A DNA stretch of 64,000 nt, taken from the NCBI GenBank assembly GCA_900444965.1, contig UFRQ01000003.1, positions 1,178,001 through 1,242,000 on the forward strand, written 5' to 3'. Position 1 is the first letter of the stretch; the number at the start of each line of letters is the position of its first letter. Below the pieces are notes generated by a model, which was not told where the DNA came from, made no database searches, and worked only from the letters and a program-made list of their open reading frames with translations. Positions 1 to 10,855 of the stretch are shown one piece after another. The translations under genes were made by a program, and so were the position numbers. This DNA comes from [Actinobacillus] rossii. Its GTDB lineage: Bacteria > Pseudomonadota > Gammaproteobacteria > Enterobacterales > Pasteurellaceae.

Positions 1-2
1 AG

Positions 3-1091
3 GCGATTAAAGACGCGCATTTTGTCGGCTTGCGTTCACGTACTAATTTAACGGCAGATATTTTAGAACATGCGAATAAACTTATCGCGGTAGGCTGTTT
101 CTGTATTGGTACTAATCAGGTCGATTTAGTTGCTGCGAAAGAAAAAGGTATTCCAGTTTTCAATGCGCCTTATTCAAATACGCGTTCAGTGGCTGAATTA
201 GTATTAGCTGAAATCATTTTATTAATGCGCCAAATTCCAAAAGCCAATGCAGAAGTACATCGTGGTGAATGGAATAAATCAGCCGTCGGTTCGCACGAAG
301 TTCGCGGTAAAAAATTAGGGATCGTGGGATATGGTCATATCGGTTCGCAATTAAGTATTATTGCGGAATCTTTAGGGATGAAAGTGTATTTCTATGATGT
401 GGAAACCAAATTGCCGTTAGGTAATGCACAGCAAGTGAATACACTTGAAGAACTATTGAGCTCATGTGATGTAATCTCATTACATGTACCAGAAAGTCCA
501 TCAACTAAAAATCTAATGAGTGCAGAGCGTATTGCACAGTTAAAACAAGGCAGCATTTTAGTGAATGCAGCACGTGGTACGGTCGTCGATATTGATGCGT
601 TAGCTGTTGCACTGGAAACGGGTAAAATTCGTGGCGCGGCAGTTGACGTATTCCCTGTGGAACCTGCGTCTGCAGATGAAATTTTTGAATCACCATTACG
701 TAAATTCGATAACGTGTTGTTAACACCGCATATTGGTGGTTCAACTGTTGAGGCGCAAGAAAATATCGGTACAGAAGTGGCGTTGAAATTTGTGAAATAT
801 TCGGATAATGGTTCAACACTTTCTGCTGTGAACTTCCCTGAAGTATCACTACCGGAACATGCAACGGGGACAGCGAAACGCTTGTTACATATTCACCGTA
901 ACAAACCGGGTATTTTGAATAAGATCAACCAAGTGTTTGTTAACGCAAATGTGAATATTGCTGCTCAGTTTTTACAAACTGACCCGTCTATTGGTTATGT
1001 AGTGATTGACGTGGAATCCGATAACATTGATGAATTATTGACTCAATTAAAAGAAATTGACGGTACGATTCGTGCGCGTTTATTGTATTAA
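3..1091 (+). CDS. serA: D-3-phosphoglycerate dehydrogenase, 5' end cut by window
   Basis: This NAD-dependent enzyme oxidises 3-phosphoglycerate in the first step of serine synthesis in the cytosol. The frame is open from base 3, and the residues before the first possible start (AIKDAHFVGLRSR) already match SerA, so the true start lies outside the window. Visible features are the NAD-binding GYGHIG motif, the substrate-domain HIGGSTVEAQENIG segment and a C-terminal ACT domain ending GTIRARLLY, as in the E. coli enzyme. That ACT domain normally mediates serine feedback inhibition. A uptake-signal hairpin follows the stop codon. Confidence 0.97.
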   Translation, partial: AIKDAHFVGLRSRTNLTADILEHANKLIAVGCFCIGTNQVDLVAAKEKGIPVFNAPYSNTRSVAELVLAEIILLMRQIPKANAEVHRGEWNKSAVGSHEVRGKKLGIVGYGHIGSQLSIIAESLGMKVYFYDVETKLPLGNAQQVNTLEELLSSCDVISLHVPESPSTKNLMSAERIAQLKQGSILVNAARGTVVDIDALAVALETGKIRGAAVDVFPVEPASADEIFESPLRKFDNVLLTPHIGGSTVEAQENIGTEVALKFVKYSDNGSTLSAVNFPEVSLPEHATGTAKRLLHIHRNKPGILNKINQVFVNANVNIAAQFLQTDPSIGYVVIDVESDNIDELLTQLKEIDGTIRARLLY

Positions 1092-1123
1092 TTCTGGATA
1101 AGAAATATTTCTTAGGCACAGAG

Positions 1124-1155
1124 AAAAGTGCGGTGAAATTTCACCGCACTTTTTC
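1124..1155 (+). terminator. Inverted USS pair acting as terminator after serA
   Basis: Two uptake signals in opposite orientation (1126-1134 and 1143-1151) form a stem of about 12 bp around a short A/T loop. A T-rich run follows. This arrangement is a common Rho-independent terminator in Pasteurellaceae. Confidence 0.85.
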
Positions 1156-1211
1156 TTTATGGTAAGTTCTATGATAAAATCGCCCCAATTTTTATTAACG
1201 CAAAAGATCGA

Positions 1212-2237
1212 ATGAAAAAAGCCTTCTCTTTCTGTTTTCTCTTAATTGTGAGCATCGCAGGTGCTGCTTTTGGGGGCTATCAGCAAATCCAACAATTTGT
1301 TCACCAACCTGTTTCTGTACAACCAGATCAACTCCTTACTTTAGAGCGAGGAACGACAGGTAAAAAACTGGCGGATTTGTTAGAACAAGAAAAAATTATT
1401 GATAATGCCCAGTGGCTGCCTTGGGTATTAAAACTGCAATCTCAATTTAATAATGTCAAAGCAGGCACTTATTCACTTAACGGTATAAAAACTGTGGGCG
1501 ATTTACTTACAGTGTTAAACAATGGTAAAGAAGTGCAATTTAGTCTTCGTTTTGGTGAAGGGGAAACGTGGAAACTCGTGAAAAAATCCCTTGAAAATGC
1601 ACCGCACTTAAAACGTCAGCTGACGGATAAAACAGAAGCCGAATTGCTTAAACAATTTAATTTGCCCGAAAATGCACAACATAAATTAGAAGGCTGGATT
1701 TACCCGGATACGTATAATTATGTGCCGAACTCCAGCGATGAAGAATTGTTAAAACGAGCAATTTCTAAAATGACGAGAACGCTGGATAAAGCTTGGGATG
1801 AACGAGATTCGAATTTACCCTTGGCAAACAAATACGAAATGTTGATTTTGGCATCTATTGTGGAGAAAGAAAGCGGTGTGCAAGTAGAACGTGGAAAAAT
1901 TGCTTCCGTATTTATTAATCGATTAAAAGCTAAAATTCGTTTACAAACGGATCCAACGGTCATTTATGGTATGGGCGATAATTATAATGGCAATATCCGT
2001 AAAAAAGATTTAGAGCAGCCAACGCTATATAATACTTATACCATTGATGGTTTGCCGCCAACGCCAATTGCTAACCCAAGCGAAAGTGCGATTATGGCAG
2101 TGGCACACCCTGAAAAAACGGATTTTCTGTATTTTGTGGCTGACGGTTCTGGTGGGCATAAATTCAGTCGCAATTTAACTGAACATAATCGTGCAGTGCA
2201 AGAATATTTGCATTGGTATCGTGACAATAAGAAATAA
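1212..2237 (+). CDS. mltG: Endolytic murein transglycosylase MltG (YceG family)
   Basis: MltG is an inner-membrane lytic transglycosylase that cleaves nascent glycan strands and is thought to set where peptidoglycan synthesis ends. The 341-residue protein has an N-terminal membrane anchor (about residues 5-22), a LysM-like middle part and the YceG catalytic domain. The catalytic glutamate is in SIVEKESG (E218, the same number as in E. coli), followed by the [11 protein letters not shown] signature. It is first in a conserved mltG-tmk-holB-tatD order. The pabC gene that precedes it in E. coli is absent here; serA is its upstream neighbour. Confidence 0.95.
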   Translation: MKKAFSFCFLLIVSIAGAAFGGYQQIQQFVHQPVSVQPDQLLTLERGTTGKKLADLLEQEKIIDNAQWLPWVLKLQSQFNNVKAGTYSLNGIKTVGDLLTVLNNGKEVQFSLRFGEGETWKLVKKSLENAPHLKRQLTDKTEAELLKQFNLPENAQHKLEGWIYPDTYNYVPNSSDEELLKRAISKMTRTLDKAWDERDSNLPLANKYEMLILASIVEKESGVQVERGKIASVFINRLKAKIRLQTDPTVIYGMGDNYNGNIRKKDLEQPTLYNTYTIDGLPPTPIANPSESAIMAVAHPEKTDFLYFVADGSGGHKFSRNLTEHNRAVQEYLHWYRDNKK

Positions 2238-2316
2238 ATTATGGCGTGGGCTTGCTGTGAGCTCATCAATAAAGAACATTAACAGTGAGCCAAGCTTACT
2301 CAACAAAGATACAATT

Positions 2317-2955
2317 ATGAACGGAAAATTTATTGTTCTAGAAGGTTTGGAAGGCGCAGGGAAAACCACTGCATTTAACACGGTAGTCACTCAACTTAAA
2401 GAACTAGGTATTACAGATCTTGTGTTTACACGTGAACCTGGTGGTACGCCATTGGCAGAAAAATTGCGTCATTTAATCAAACATGAAACAGAAGAACCGG
2501 TGACAGATAAAGCCGAATTGTTAATGCTTTATGCCGCACGTATTCAACTTGTCGAGAATGTGATTAAACCTGCGCTTGCTCAAGGTAAATGGGTTATTGG
2601 TGATCGCCATGATTTGTCATCGCAAGCTTACCAAGGTGGTGGAAGACAACTTGATCGCGAATTTATGATGACGCTGAAAAGCAGCGTATTAGGAGATTTC
2701 GAGCCTGATTTTACGCTTTATTTAGATATTGATCCTGCCTTAGGTCTCTCGCGCGCGCGTGGACGTGGTGAATTAGATCGTATTGAACAAGCGGGTTTAG
2801 ATTTCTTTCATCGGGCTCGTGCACGTTACTTGGAATTAGTGGAAAAAAATCCCAAAGCGGTGACGATTAATGCAGGGCAAAATATTGAGCAAGTGACCGC
2901 CGACATTCAACGTGCGGTTAAACAATTTGTTGATTCTGTAGAAAAACGTACGTAA
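2317..2955 (+). CDS. tmk: Thymidylate kinase
   Basis: Thymidylate kinase phosphorylates dTMP to dTDP with ATP, supplying dTTP. I place the start at 2317 ([10 protein letters not shown]), which gives 212 residues, the usual size; the longer open frame upstream runs into mltG and is not conserved. The P-loop GLEGAGKTT lies at residues 10-18. The [12 protein letters not shown] segment and an arginine-rich LID region ([12 protein letters not shown]) fit the enterobacterial type of enzyme. The stop is two bases before holB, so the genes are surely co-transcribed. Confidence 0.96.
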   Translation: MNGKFIVLEGLEGAGKTTAFNTVVTQLKELGITDLVFTREPGGTPLAEKLRHLIKHETEEPVTDKAELLMLYAARIQLVENVIKPALAQGKWVIGDRHDLSSQAYQGGGRQLDREFMMTLKSSVLGDFEPDFTLYLDIDPALGLSRARGRGELDRIEQAGLDFFHRARARYLELVEKNPKAVTINAGQNIEQVTADIQRAVKQFVDSVEKRT

Positions 2956-2957
2956 AC

Positions 2958-3947
2958 ATGACCGCACTTTATCCTTGGCTTGTTCCGACTTACGACAAAA
3001 TTACGATGGCTTTTTCACAAGGTCATGGTCATCATGCTTTGTTATTTAAGGCAGATTTGGGGCTGGGCGCAGAAAAATTAGTGAATGCTGTTGCCGCATT
3101 TTTATTTTGTCAGGAAAGCCAAAAGCCTTGTGGACATTGTCATCACTGTTATTTATTTCACGCGGGCAATCACCCCGATTTTCATTTGCTTGCGCCCATT
3201 GATAACAAAGATATTGGCGTCGATCAGGTTCGTGAAATCAATGAAAAAGTGAATCAACATGCGCAACAAGGCGGCAATAAAGTCGTGTTGGTGCAAGGAG
3301 CGGAACGGCTCACAGAAGCGGCCGCCAATGCGTTGCTTAAAACTTTGGAAGAACCACGCCCTAACACGTATTTTTTATTGCAAACAGATTTATCGTCGTC
3401 ATTGATCGCGACGATTTACAGCCGCTGTCAAACTTGGCTCGTAAATGTGCCTACGTTGGGAAGTGCACAAACTTGGATGCAATCTCAATGTAATGATGAA
3501 ATCACTGAAATTCACACCGCACTTCGTATTAATTATGGTCGTCCGTTACAAGCGTTAGCGACGCTTGAACAAGGGCTCATTGAAAAACGTCGTGAGTTCT
3601 TACGTGCCTTTTGGGTATTTTATTTGCGCCGTTCACCCTTGGAAGTATTACCGCTTTTTGATAAAGAATTGGTTCATCAACAATTAGATTGGCTAAACAG
3701 TTTTTTATTTGATGCCCTAAAAAATAAGCTCGGTATTCGAACCGGTTGGATATGCCAAGATCTCGCTAAAGGTGTGCAGCAGTTTAGTGAAAAACAAACC
3801 GCACAGGGTTTACTGAAAGCCAATCAGATTATTCAAAAAGTGCGGTCAGATTTAACGCAAATTAATGCCGTCAACCAAGAATTGATTTTGTTAGATGGAT
3901 TAACACAGTTAGTGACCGATGTCTTTGAGAATGAGCCTGCTCATTGA
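2958..3947 (+). CDS. holB: DNA polymerase III subunit delta'
   Basis: Delta' is part of the clamp-loader complex that places the beta sliding clamp on DNA. The 329-residue product has the AAA+ fold with a degenerate nucleotide site (DLGLGAEKL in place of a P-loop), as expected because delta' does not hydrolyse ATP. The zinc-binding cysteines are C51, C58, C61 and C64. The SRC motif occurs in IYSRCQTW. An uptake signal overlaps codons 2-4 and another lies near the 3' end. The gene follows tmk directly. Confidence 0.95.
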   Translation: MTALYPWLVPTYDKITMAFSQGHGHHALLFKADLGLGAEKLVNAVAAFLFCQESQKPCGHCHHCYLFHAGNHPDFHLLAPIDNKDIGVDQVREINEKVNQHAQQGGNKVVLVQGAERLTEAAANALLKTLEEPRPNTYFLLQTDLSSSLIATIYSRCQTWLVNVPTLGSAQTWMQSQCNDEITEIHTALRINYGRPLQALATLEQGLIEKRREFLRAFWVFYLRRSPLEVLPLFDKELVHQQLDWLNSFLFDALKNKLGIRTGWICQDLAKGVQQFSEKQTAQGLLKANQIIQKVRSDLTQINAVNQELILLDGLTQLVTDVFENEPAH

Positions 3948-3979
3948 TAAAAATAAATTAAAAATTTATAGGAAAGTAT

Positions 3980-4762
3980 ATGTTTATTGTAGATAGCCAT
4001 TGTCATTTAGATGCATTGGATTATGAAAAACTTCACGAAAATGTTGATGCGGTAGTAGAAAAAGCGCGTTTGCGTGGTGTGCGTCATTTATTGAATATTG
4101 GTGTAACATTAAGTCGCTTTGAAAAACAATGTGAGATGTTAGCGCATTTAGATAATGTTTCTTTGGCTTGTGGTGTTCATCCATTAGATTTAGATGAAGA
4201 GCCTTATGACCATGAGCGTTTATTGGCATTAGCAGCGCATTCCAAAGTTGTGGCAATTGGTGAGATTGGGCTAGATTATTATTACAGCTCAGAGAATAAA
4301 ACGTTACAGCAATCTATCTTTGCTCAACAGATTCAAGCGGCAAATGAGCTGAATAAGCCAGTGATTATTCATACGCGCGATGCAGGTGATGATACGATAG
4401 CATTGTTACGTGAAAATCGGGCTGAAAAATGCGGCGGAGTAATTCACTGCTTCACGGAAACGATGGAATTCGCGGAAAAAGCATTAGATTTAGGGTTTTA
4501 TATTTCTTGTTCCGGCATTGTGACGTTTAAAAATGCTGAAGATTTGCGCGAAGTTATTCGCCAGGTGCCATTAGATCGTTTGTTAGTCGAAACTGACAGC
4601 CCCTATTTAGCACCGGTGCCGTTTCGTGGTAAAGAAAATCAACCTGCGTTTACACGTGAAGTATGCGAATATGTGGCGACCTTAAAAGGGATAACGCCGC
4701 AAGAGTTTGCGAAAGTAACAACGGAAAATTTTGAGCGTTTGTTCAAAATTAGCGTAAAATAG
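3980..4762 (+). CDS. TatD-family metal-dependent hydrolase (YcfH type)
   Basis: The 260-residue TIM-barrel protein belongs to the TatD family of metal-dependent deoxyribonucleases. Metal ligands are visible in [10 protein letters not shown] (H7, H9), in the GEIGLDYY segment, in IIHTRDA and in the C-terminal [15 protein letters not shown] motif. Its place after holB is that of E. coli ycfH, one of three TatD paralogues, so I do not call it tatD itself. The physiological substrate of this subgroup is not settled; 3'-5' DNase activity is known for relatives. An uptake signal follows the stop codon. Confidence 0.9.
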   Translation: MFIVDSHCHLDALDYEKLHENVDAVVEKARLRGVRHLLNIGVTLSRFEKQCEMLAHLDNVSLACGVHPLDLDEEPYDHERLLALAAHSKVVAIGEIGLDYYYSSENKTLQQSIFAQQIQAANELNKPVIIHTRDAGDDTIALLRENRAEKCGGVIHCFTETMEFAEKALDLGFYISCSGIVTFKNAEDLREVIRQVPLDRLLVETDSPYLAPVPFRGKENQPAFTREVCEYVATLKGITPQEFAKVTTENFERLFKISVK

Positions 4763-4790
4763 ACCGCACTTTTATAGATAAGGATACAAA

Positions 4791-5315
4791 ATGCGTAAAT
4801 TTATTAAATATTTTCTGATTATCGTGGTGGTGTTATTCCATGCGGTGTTGTTTGCTGGAATTCATTTTGTGTTTCCACATTATGAGACGACGCATGTAAC
4901 AGGTGTGGAAGTAAAACGTGTCGATAAAGACGGTCCGATTACGAAATCAAATCCAGAAGATGGTCCAACACGAGATGTTTATTACATTTATACTCAACGT
5001 GCAGATGAAGCGAAACCAACGGTGTATCGTAATGAAGATACGCGTTGGGGATTCCCCTTCTATTTCAAATTTGATTCAGCAGTGCAACAAGCGCGCGCAT
5101 CAGGGTTTGCGCAAAATAAAAAAATGGTGGAAGTGAAGTATTACGGTTGGAATATCGTGATGTTTAATGAATTCCGCAATGTTATTTCCATGCAAGAAGT
5201 CGATGAAGAACAGGGTTCACATCCAATTTTAAGCTGGGTTTTCTATGCGCTTGGTTTGCTCACTATGTTCTTCAGTATTCAGTTTATTCGTGGTTGGTTT
5301 GATAGCGAGGCGTAA
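4791..5315 (+). CDS. DUF1523-family inner membrane protein
   Basis: A 174-residue protein with a hydrophobic segment near each end (about residues 7-27 and 148-168) and a soluble periplasmic middle of about 115 residues. It resembles the uncharacterised DUF1523 proteins of Pasteurellaceae and other gamma-proteobacteria. The middle contains a conserved-looking RDVYYIYTQ stretch and a WGFPFYFKF motif. It ends two bases before the ytfL-like gene and is probably translated with it. No catalytic motif is recognisable, and the function is unknown. Confidence 0.8.
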   Translation: MRKFIKYFLIIVVVLFHAVLFAGIHFVFPHYETTHVTGVEVKRVDKDGPITKSNPEDGPTRDVYYIYTQRADEAKPTVYRNEDTRWGFPFYFKFDSAVQQARASGFAQNKKMVEVKYYGWNIVMFNEFRNVISMQEVDEEQGSHPILSWVFYALGLLTMFFSIQFIRGWFDSEA

Positions 5316-5317
5316 GC

Positions 5318-6619
5318 ATGGGATGGCTTGAACCGATTTTGATTATTTTGATTTTAATTGCGATAAGTGCGGTCGTTTCTTCGGCAGAAATTTCTTTGGC
5401 TGGCGCGCGTAAATTGAAATTGCAAGCCATGGTCAATGAAGGGAATCAAAAAGCCGAACAAGTCTTGCGTTTACAAGAAAAACCAGGGCGTTTTATCACG
5501 GTTGTACAGATTGCATTGAATATGGTGGCAGTACTCGCTGGTATGTTGGGCGAAAGTGCGTTAACGCCTTATATTGCTCATGCTCTGCAATCTTATGTGT
5601 CTGAAAATATGTTAGAGAGTGTGGCGTCTTGGTCGGCGTTCGCACTAGTGACTTTTTCATTTATTTTAATCGCCGATCTCATCCCCAAACGTATCGCAAT
5701 GACTTATCCTGAAACAGTCGCGCTAAAAACGGTAAAGATTATGCAAGCGTGCATTTTCTTGTTAAGTCCGCTGGTTTGGATATTTGATAGCATTGCCAAT
5801 GGGATTTTCCGCTTATTCCGAATTTCTACGGTGCGTGAAGAAAGTATGACATCGGAAGACATTGTTGCCGTTGTTGAAGCGGGAGCGGAATCTGGTGTAC
5901 TAAAAGCACAAGAACATTATTTGATCGAAAATATTTTCGATATGCAAGCACGTACTGTGACATCGACGATGACGACACGCGAAAATATCGTTTTTTTAGA
6001 CCGCACTTTTGATCGTGAAAAAGTCCTAGAAACGCTTGGTTCCGATAGCCATTCAAAATTACCTATTTGCGACGGCAGTTTAGATAAGATCTTAGGTTAT
6101 GTGGAATCTCACGAGTTGCTGACGATGTATCTGAAAGGCGACAGTAAAGTGTCACTCACGGATAGCCGTTTGTTACGTAAGCCATTATTTATTCCTGATA
6201 CGCTTTCGCTTTATGAGGTGTTGGAGTTGTTCAAATCAGCGGGCGAAGATTTTGCGGTTATCGTTAATGAATATGCATTAGTGGTGGGCATTGTAACGCT
6301 CAATGATGTGATGAGCATTGTGATGGGCGAATTAGTTTCCAGCGAAGAAGAACAAATTGTACGTCGAGATGAAACATCTTGGTTAATTGATGGCGCGACG
6401 CCACTTGAAGATGTGATGCGCGCGTTGGATATTGAAGAATTCCCTGAATGGGAAAATTACGAAACTATCGCGGGTTTTATGATGTATATGTTACGTAAAA
6501 TTCCGAAGAAAACCGATTTTGTACTTTACGACAAATACAAATTTGAAATTATTGACACAGATAATTTTAAAATAGACCAATTGATGGTGTCTCTACGTAA
6601 AGATTTAGAAAATATTTAA
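5318..6619 (+). CDS. CNNM/CBS-domain membrane transporter, YtfL (PaeA) type
   Basis: The 433-residue protein has an N-terminal CNNM (DUF21) domain with about four membrane segments, a pair of cytosolic CBS domains (about 200-330) and a CorC/HlyC C-terminal domain. It matches the YtfL group, whose E. coli and Salmonella member PaeA exports cadaverine and putrescine under stress. Relatives handle divalent cations, so substrate assignment by homology is moderate. It follows the DUF1523 gene by two bases and abuts dnaE. Older 'hemolysin' labels for this family are misleading. Confidence 0.85.
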   Translation: MGWLEPILIILILIAISAVVSSAEISLAGARKLKLQAMVNEGNQKAEQVLRLQEKPGRFITVVQIALNMVAVLAGMLGESALTPYIAHALQSYVSENMLESVASWSAFALVTFSFILIADLIPKRIAMTYPETVALKTVKIMQACIFLLSPLVWIFDSIANGIFRLFRISTVREESMTSEDIVAVVEAGAESGVLKAQEHYLIENIFDMQARTVTSTMTTRENIVFLDRTFDREKVLETLGSDSHSKLPICDGSLDKILGYVESHELLTMYLKGDSKVSLTDSRLLRKPLFIPDTLSLYEVLELFKSAGEDFAVIVNEYALVVGIVTLNDVMSIVMGELVSSEEEQIVRRDETSWLIDGATPLEDVMRALDIEEFPEWENYETIAGFMMYMLRKIPKKTDFVLYDKYKFEIIDTDNFKIDQLMVSLRKDLENI

Positions 6620-6645
6620 TGACTGCCAACCTAAAAGGATTTTCA

Positions 6646-9600
6646 ATGACTCAACCCCGTTTCGTGCATTTGCGTACGCATAGCGACTTTTCTATGATTG
6701 ACGGCATCGCTAAGGTAAAACCCTTAGTGAAAGCTTGTGCGCAAGAAAATATGGTGGCAATGGCATTGACGGATTTCACTAACTTTTGCGGTTTAGTGAA
6801 ATTTTATGGTGAAACGTTAGGGGCAGGCATAAAACCCATTATTGGTGCGGATGTTTTAGTTAAAAGCGAGTTGTTAGGTGATGAGCGATTTGAGCTCACT
6901 TTACTTGCGAAAAATGACGTAGGCTATAAAAATATTACCCTTTTACTTTCAAAGGCTTATCAGCGTGGGTATGACGATTTGCCTTATCTTGATCAAGATT
7001 GGCTGGTTGAACACCGTGAAGGGGTGATTATTCTGTCTGGGGGAGGTAAAGGTGATATTGGGCAGAAAATTCTAAAAGAACATTGGTCGGATGTAGAAAG
7101 TGCGGTCCATTTTTACCAAGAATTTTTTGCGGATCATTTTTATCTTTCTTTAACTCGCGTAGGGCATCACGATGAAGAACGCTATATTCAAGGAGCCTTG
7201 GATATTGCGCGTAAACATGCTTTGCCTGTTGTAGCAACCAATGACGTGGTGTTCCTAAAGGCTGGTGATTTTGAAGCGCATGAAATTCGTGTTGCAATTC
7301 ATGACGGTTACACGTTAGACGATCCTAAACGCCCTCAGCTTTATACTGAACAACAATATTTTCGTAGCGAACAAGAAATGTGTGAGCTGTTTGCCGATAT
7401 TCCGAGTGCGCTCGAAAATACGGTATTAATTGCGCAACGTTGTAATGTGACTATTCGTCTTGGTACGTATTTCTTGCCGAAATTCCCTACAGGCGATCTT
7501 TCTACGGAAGATTATTTAGTTGAAAAAGCTCGCGTAGGCTTGGAAGAGCGTTTAGCATTTTTATTTCCAGATCCCAAAGTGCGGTCAGAAAAACGTGATA
7601 TTTATGATGAGCGTTTGGAAACAGAATTGGGCGTAATTAACCAAATGGGTTTCCCGGGCTACTTTTTGATCGTGATGGAATTTATTCAATGGTCAAAGGA
7701 TAACGGTGTGCCCGTCGGTCCTGGACGTGGTTCTGGTGCAGGCTCATTAGTGGCTTATGCACTGAAAATTACCGATTTAGATCCACTCGAATTTGATTTA
7801 CTTTTTGAACGTTTTTTAAATCCTGAGCGTGTTTCTATGCCCGATTTTGACGTCGACTTTTGTATGGAAGGGCGAGATCGTGTCATTGATCATGTAGCAG
7901 AAACTTACGGGCGCGGTGCGGTATCACAAATTATTACCTTCGGTACTATGGCAGCAAAAGCTGTAATTCGGGATGTGGGACGAGTGCTTGGACATCCTTA
8001 TGGTTTTGTGGATCGCATTTCGAAACTGGTACCACCTGATCCAGGGATGACATTGGCAAAAGCCTTTGAGATGGAACCACAACTGCAAGAAGTTTATGAC
8101 AGCGATGAAGAAGTAAAAGCGTTGATTGATATGGCGCGTAAGCTTGAAGGGGTGACACGTAATGCTGGGAAACATGCTGGTGGAGTCGTTATTTCGCCGA
8201 CGTTGATCACTGATTTTTCGCCGTTGTATTGTGATAATGAAGGTCAACATCCTGTTACGCATTTTGATAAGAATGATGTGGAATATGCAGGGTTGGTGAA
8301 ATTTGACTTTTTAGGTCTACGGACATTGACCATCATTAAATGGGCATTGGAAATGATTAATACGCGTATGGCTCGCGAAGGAAAGCCAGAAGTGCGTATT
8401 GAAAGTATTCCATTAGATGATCCCGATTCTTTCAAAACGTTATTAAATGCAGAAACCACGGCAGTGTTCCAATTGGAATCTCGAGGTATGAAAGATTTAA
8501 TCAAACGTCTACAACCTGACTGCTTTGAAGATATTATTGCGTTAGTGGCATTATTCCGCCCTGGTCCGTTAGAATCAGGCATGGTGCAAAACTTTATTGA
8601 CCGTAAACACGGGCGTGAAGAAGTGGCTTATCCAGATTCACAATATCAACATGAATGCTTAAAACCTATTTTAGAACCGACTTATGGCGTGATTGTTTAT
8701 CAAGAACAGGTAATGCAAATTGCCCAAGAACTTGCGGGTTATACACTTGGTGGCGCGGATTTGTTACGTCGCGCGATGGGTAAGAAAAAGCCTGAAGAAA
8801 TGGCTAAACAGCGTTCTGTGTTTGAAGAAGGAGCGATTAAGAAAGGCATTGATGGCGATCTTGCCATGAAAATTTTCGATTTGGTGGAAAAATTTGCCGG
8901 CTATGGTTTCAATAAATCACACTCGGCAGCTTATGCTTTAGTGTCTTATCAAACGCTTTGGCTGAAAACACATTTCCCAGCAGAATTTATGGCAGCAGTA
9001 ATGACATCGGAAATGGATAATACGGATAAGATCGTCGGTCTGTATGATGAATGTTTACGTATGGGCTTGAAAGTCACGCCACCAGATATAAACACGGGTA
9101 AGCGTCCATTTAGTGTCAATGAACAAGGCGAGATCGTTTATGGTATCGGTGCCATCAAAGGCGTAGGCGAAGGTCCAATTGACGCGTTGGTTTCAGCCCG
9201 TCAAGAAGGGGGGATTTTTAAAGACTTATTTGATCTTTGTGCGCGTGTTGACTTAAAACAAATTAATCGCCGTACTTTTGAAAGCTTAATTAAATCAGGG
9301 GCATTTGATAAGCTTGGTCCGCACCGTGCCGCGTTAGCGAAGAATCTCGAAGATGCACTACAATCCTCTAGCCAGTTTGCGAAAAATGAAGAAATGGGGC
9401 AGGGGGATATGTTCGGTGTGTTAACGGAAAGCCATGCTGATGTCGAACGAAAATATGCCAATACGCCTCGTTGGACAGAAAAACAACAACTTGAAGGTGA
9501 GCGAGAAACCTTAGGATTATATTTAAGTAGCCATCCGATTAGTCCATATTTGAAAGAATTATCTTATTACAGCGCAACGCGATTAAAAGATTTGTCACCA

Positions 9601-10122
9601 AATCGACGTGGTGAAGTGAGTACAGCAAGTGGATTAGTGATTGCTTCTCGTTTTGCTGTCACTAAAAAAGGTAATCGTTTAGGCATTGCCACATTAGAAG
9701 ATCGTTCTGGTAAACTGGATATTACTTTGTTTGCAGAAGCCCTTGAGAAATATGGTGAAAAGTTACAAAAAGACAGCATTGTGATTGTAAAAGGGCAGGT
9801 GAGTTTTGATGATTTTAGTCAAGGCTTGCGTATGTCTGTACGTGAATTAATGACACTTGATGAAGCGCGTACACAATATGCAAAAAGTCTTGCGATTAGT
9901 TTAAAACAAACGCAAATTACACCGCACTTTATTAAACAATTCAAAGCGTTAATTGAGCCACATAGTGGTGGTGCTTTGCCAATTAATATTTATTATGATA
10001 GCCCTCAGGGTCGTGCTTTGATGAAATTGGGGGTACAGTGGTGTATCAAACCAACCGATGAATTGCTCACGGAATTAGTGGCTTTTTTAGGCGAAAGTGC
10101 GGTGGAATTGGAGTTTAGTTAG
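6646..10122 (+). CDS. dnaE: DNA polymerase III alpha subunit
   Basis: DnaE is the catalytic subunit of the replicative polymerase. I start it at 6646 ([16 protein letters not shown]), because an AAGGA ribosome site lies just upstream and the resulting 1158 residues match the usual 1160; an ATG at 6619 would add nine non-conserved residues. The PHP domain is N-terminal. The catalytic aspartates are D400 and D402 in PDFDVDF and D554 in VKFDFLGL. Tandem HhH, OB-fold and C-terminal domains follow. It sits between ytfL and hda, and hda begins at the next base. Confidence 0.97.
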   Translation: MTQPRFVHLRTHSDFSMIDGIAKVKPLVKACAQENMVAMALTDFTNFCGLVKFYGETLGAGIKPIIGADVLVKSELLGDERFELTLLAKNDVGYKNITLLLSKAYQRGYDDLPYLDQDWLVEHREGVIILSGGGKGDIGQKILKEHWSDVESAVHFYQEFFADHFYLSLTRVGHHDEERYIQGALDIARKHALPVVATNDVVFLKAGDFEAHEIRVAIHDGYTLDDPKRPQLYTEQQYFRSEQEMCELFADIPSALENTVLIAQRCNVTIRLGTYFLPKFPTGDLSTEDYLVEKARVGLEERLAFLFPDPKVRSEKRDIYDERLETELGVINQMGFPGYFLIVMEFIQWSKDNGVPVGPGRGSGAGSLVAYALKITDLDPLEFDLLFERFLNPERVSMPDFDVDFCMEGRDRVIDHVAETYGRGAVSQIITFGTMAAKAVIRDVGRVLGHPYGFVDRISKLVPPDPGMTLAKAFEMEPQLQEVYDSDEEVKALIDMARKLEGVTRNAGKHAGGVVISPTLITDFSPLYCDNEGQHPVTHFDKNDVEYAGLVKFDFLGLRTLTIIKWALEMINTRMAREGKPEVRIESIPLDDPDSFKTLLNAETTAVFQLESRGMKDLIKRLQPDCFEDIIALVALFRPGPLESGMVQNFIDRKHGREEVAYPDSQYQHECLKPILEPTYGVIVYQEQVMQIAQELAGYTLGGADLLRRAMGKKKPEEMAKQRSVFEEGAIKKGIDGDLAMKIFDLVEKFAGYGFNKSHSAAYALVSYQTLWLKTHFPAEFMAAVMTSEMDNTDKIVGLYDECLRMGLKVTPPDINTGKRPFSVNEQGEIVYGIGAIKGVGEGPIDALVSARQEGGIFKDLFDLCARVDLKQINRRTFESLIKSGAFDKLGPHRAALAKNLEDALQSSSQFAKNEEMGQGDMFGVLTESHADVERKYANTPRWTEKQQLEGERETLGLYLSSHPISPYLKELSYYSATRLKDLSPNRRGEVSTASGLVIASRFAVTKKGNRLGIATLEDRSGKLDITLFAEALEKYGEKLQKDSIVIVKGQVSFDDFSQGLRMSVRELMTLDEARTQYAKSLAISLKQTQITPHFIKQFKALIEPHSGGALPINIYYDSPQGRALMKLGVQWCIKPTDELLTELVAFLGESAVELEFS

Positions 10123-10812
10123 ATGCAGCTTTCTTTGCCCATTCAACTACAAAACAATGATACATTGGCGAATTTTTATGGTGATAATAATCTTTTGTTG
10201 CTCAATTCGTTGCGACAAAATGCACGTCAACTAAAACAGCCTTTTTTTTATATTTGGGGCGTACAAGGTTGTGGAAAAAGTCATTTATTACGTGCACTGG
10301 CTAACCAATATTTTGTGGAAAATCGCACCGCACTTTATGTACCATTGGATAAATCTGCTTATTTTTCCCCTGCTGTATTAGATAATTTAGAGCACAATGA
10401 ATTAGTTTGTTTGGATGATATTCACTCTGTGATTGGGCGGCAAGATTGGGAGCTCGCCTTGTTTGATTTATTTAATCGAGTTAAAGAGCAAGGCTCTTGT
10501 TTACTTGTACTGAGTTCAAATCAATCGCCAAGCGCACTCAACGTGAAATTACCTGATTTATCCACTCGTTTACATTGGGGCGAAATCTATCAACTATATG
10601 GGTTAGATGAACAACAGAAAATTGTGGCATTACAAAAAAAGGCGCGCGAACGTGGCATTGAATTACCTGATGAAACTGCCAATTTCTTACTAAAACGGTT
10701 AGATCGCGATATGCATACTTTATTTGAGGCGCTAGAGCGACTTGATAAAGCATCGTTACAAGCACAACGCAAATTAACTATTCCCTTTGTGAAAGAAATA
10801 TTGGCATTGTAA
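10123..10812 (+). CDS. hda: DnaA-inactivating ATPase Hda
   Basis: Hda binds the DNA-loaded beta clamp and promotes hydrolysis of DnaA-bound ATP, limiting re-initiation. The 229-residue protein has an N-terminal clamp-binding motif (QLSLPIQL, residues 2-9), a Walker A GVQGCGKSH (K52) and a Walker B LVCLDDIH, and it lacks DnaA's DNA-binding domain. Its start directly follows the dnaE stop, so a clamp-dependent regulator is translated with the polymerase that uses the clamp. In E. coli hda is unlinked to dnaE. Confidence 0.93.
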   Translation: MQLSLPIQLQNNDTLANFYGDNNLLLLNSLRQNARQLKQPFFYIWGVQGCGKSHLLRALANQYFVENRTALYVPLDKSAYFSPAVLDNLEHNELVCLDDIHSVIGRQDWELALFDLFNRVKEQGSCLLVLSSNQSPSALNVKLPDLSTRLHWGEIYQLYGLDEQQKIVALQKKARERGIELPDETANFLLKRLDRDMHTLFEALERLDKASLQAQRKLTIPFVKEILAL

Positions 10813-10828
10813 GCTACCAAAAGTTAAC

Positions 10829-10850
10829 GTGGGCGTATTCGCCCACTTTA
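10829..10850. terminator. Hairpin between convergent hda and rdgC
   Basis: A perfect 7-bp stem (GTGGGCG/CGCCCAC) with a TATT loop separates the converging genes. The T-tracts are short, so it is a probable, possibly bidirectional, terminator. Confidence 0.7.
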
Positions 10851-10855
10851 CAAGA

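Noticed and set aside
2191..2316. 42-residue N-terminal extension of thymidylate kinase
   Set aside because: It overlaps the end of mltG, has no conserved residues, and the internal ATG at 2317 gives the normal length.
5318..6619. Hemolysin
   Set aside because: The old label comes from the HlyC/CorC domain. The CNNM plus CBS architecture is that of a membrane transporter.
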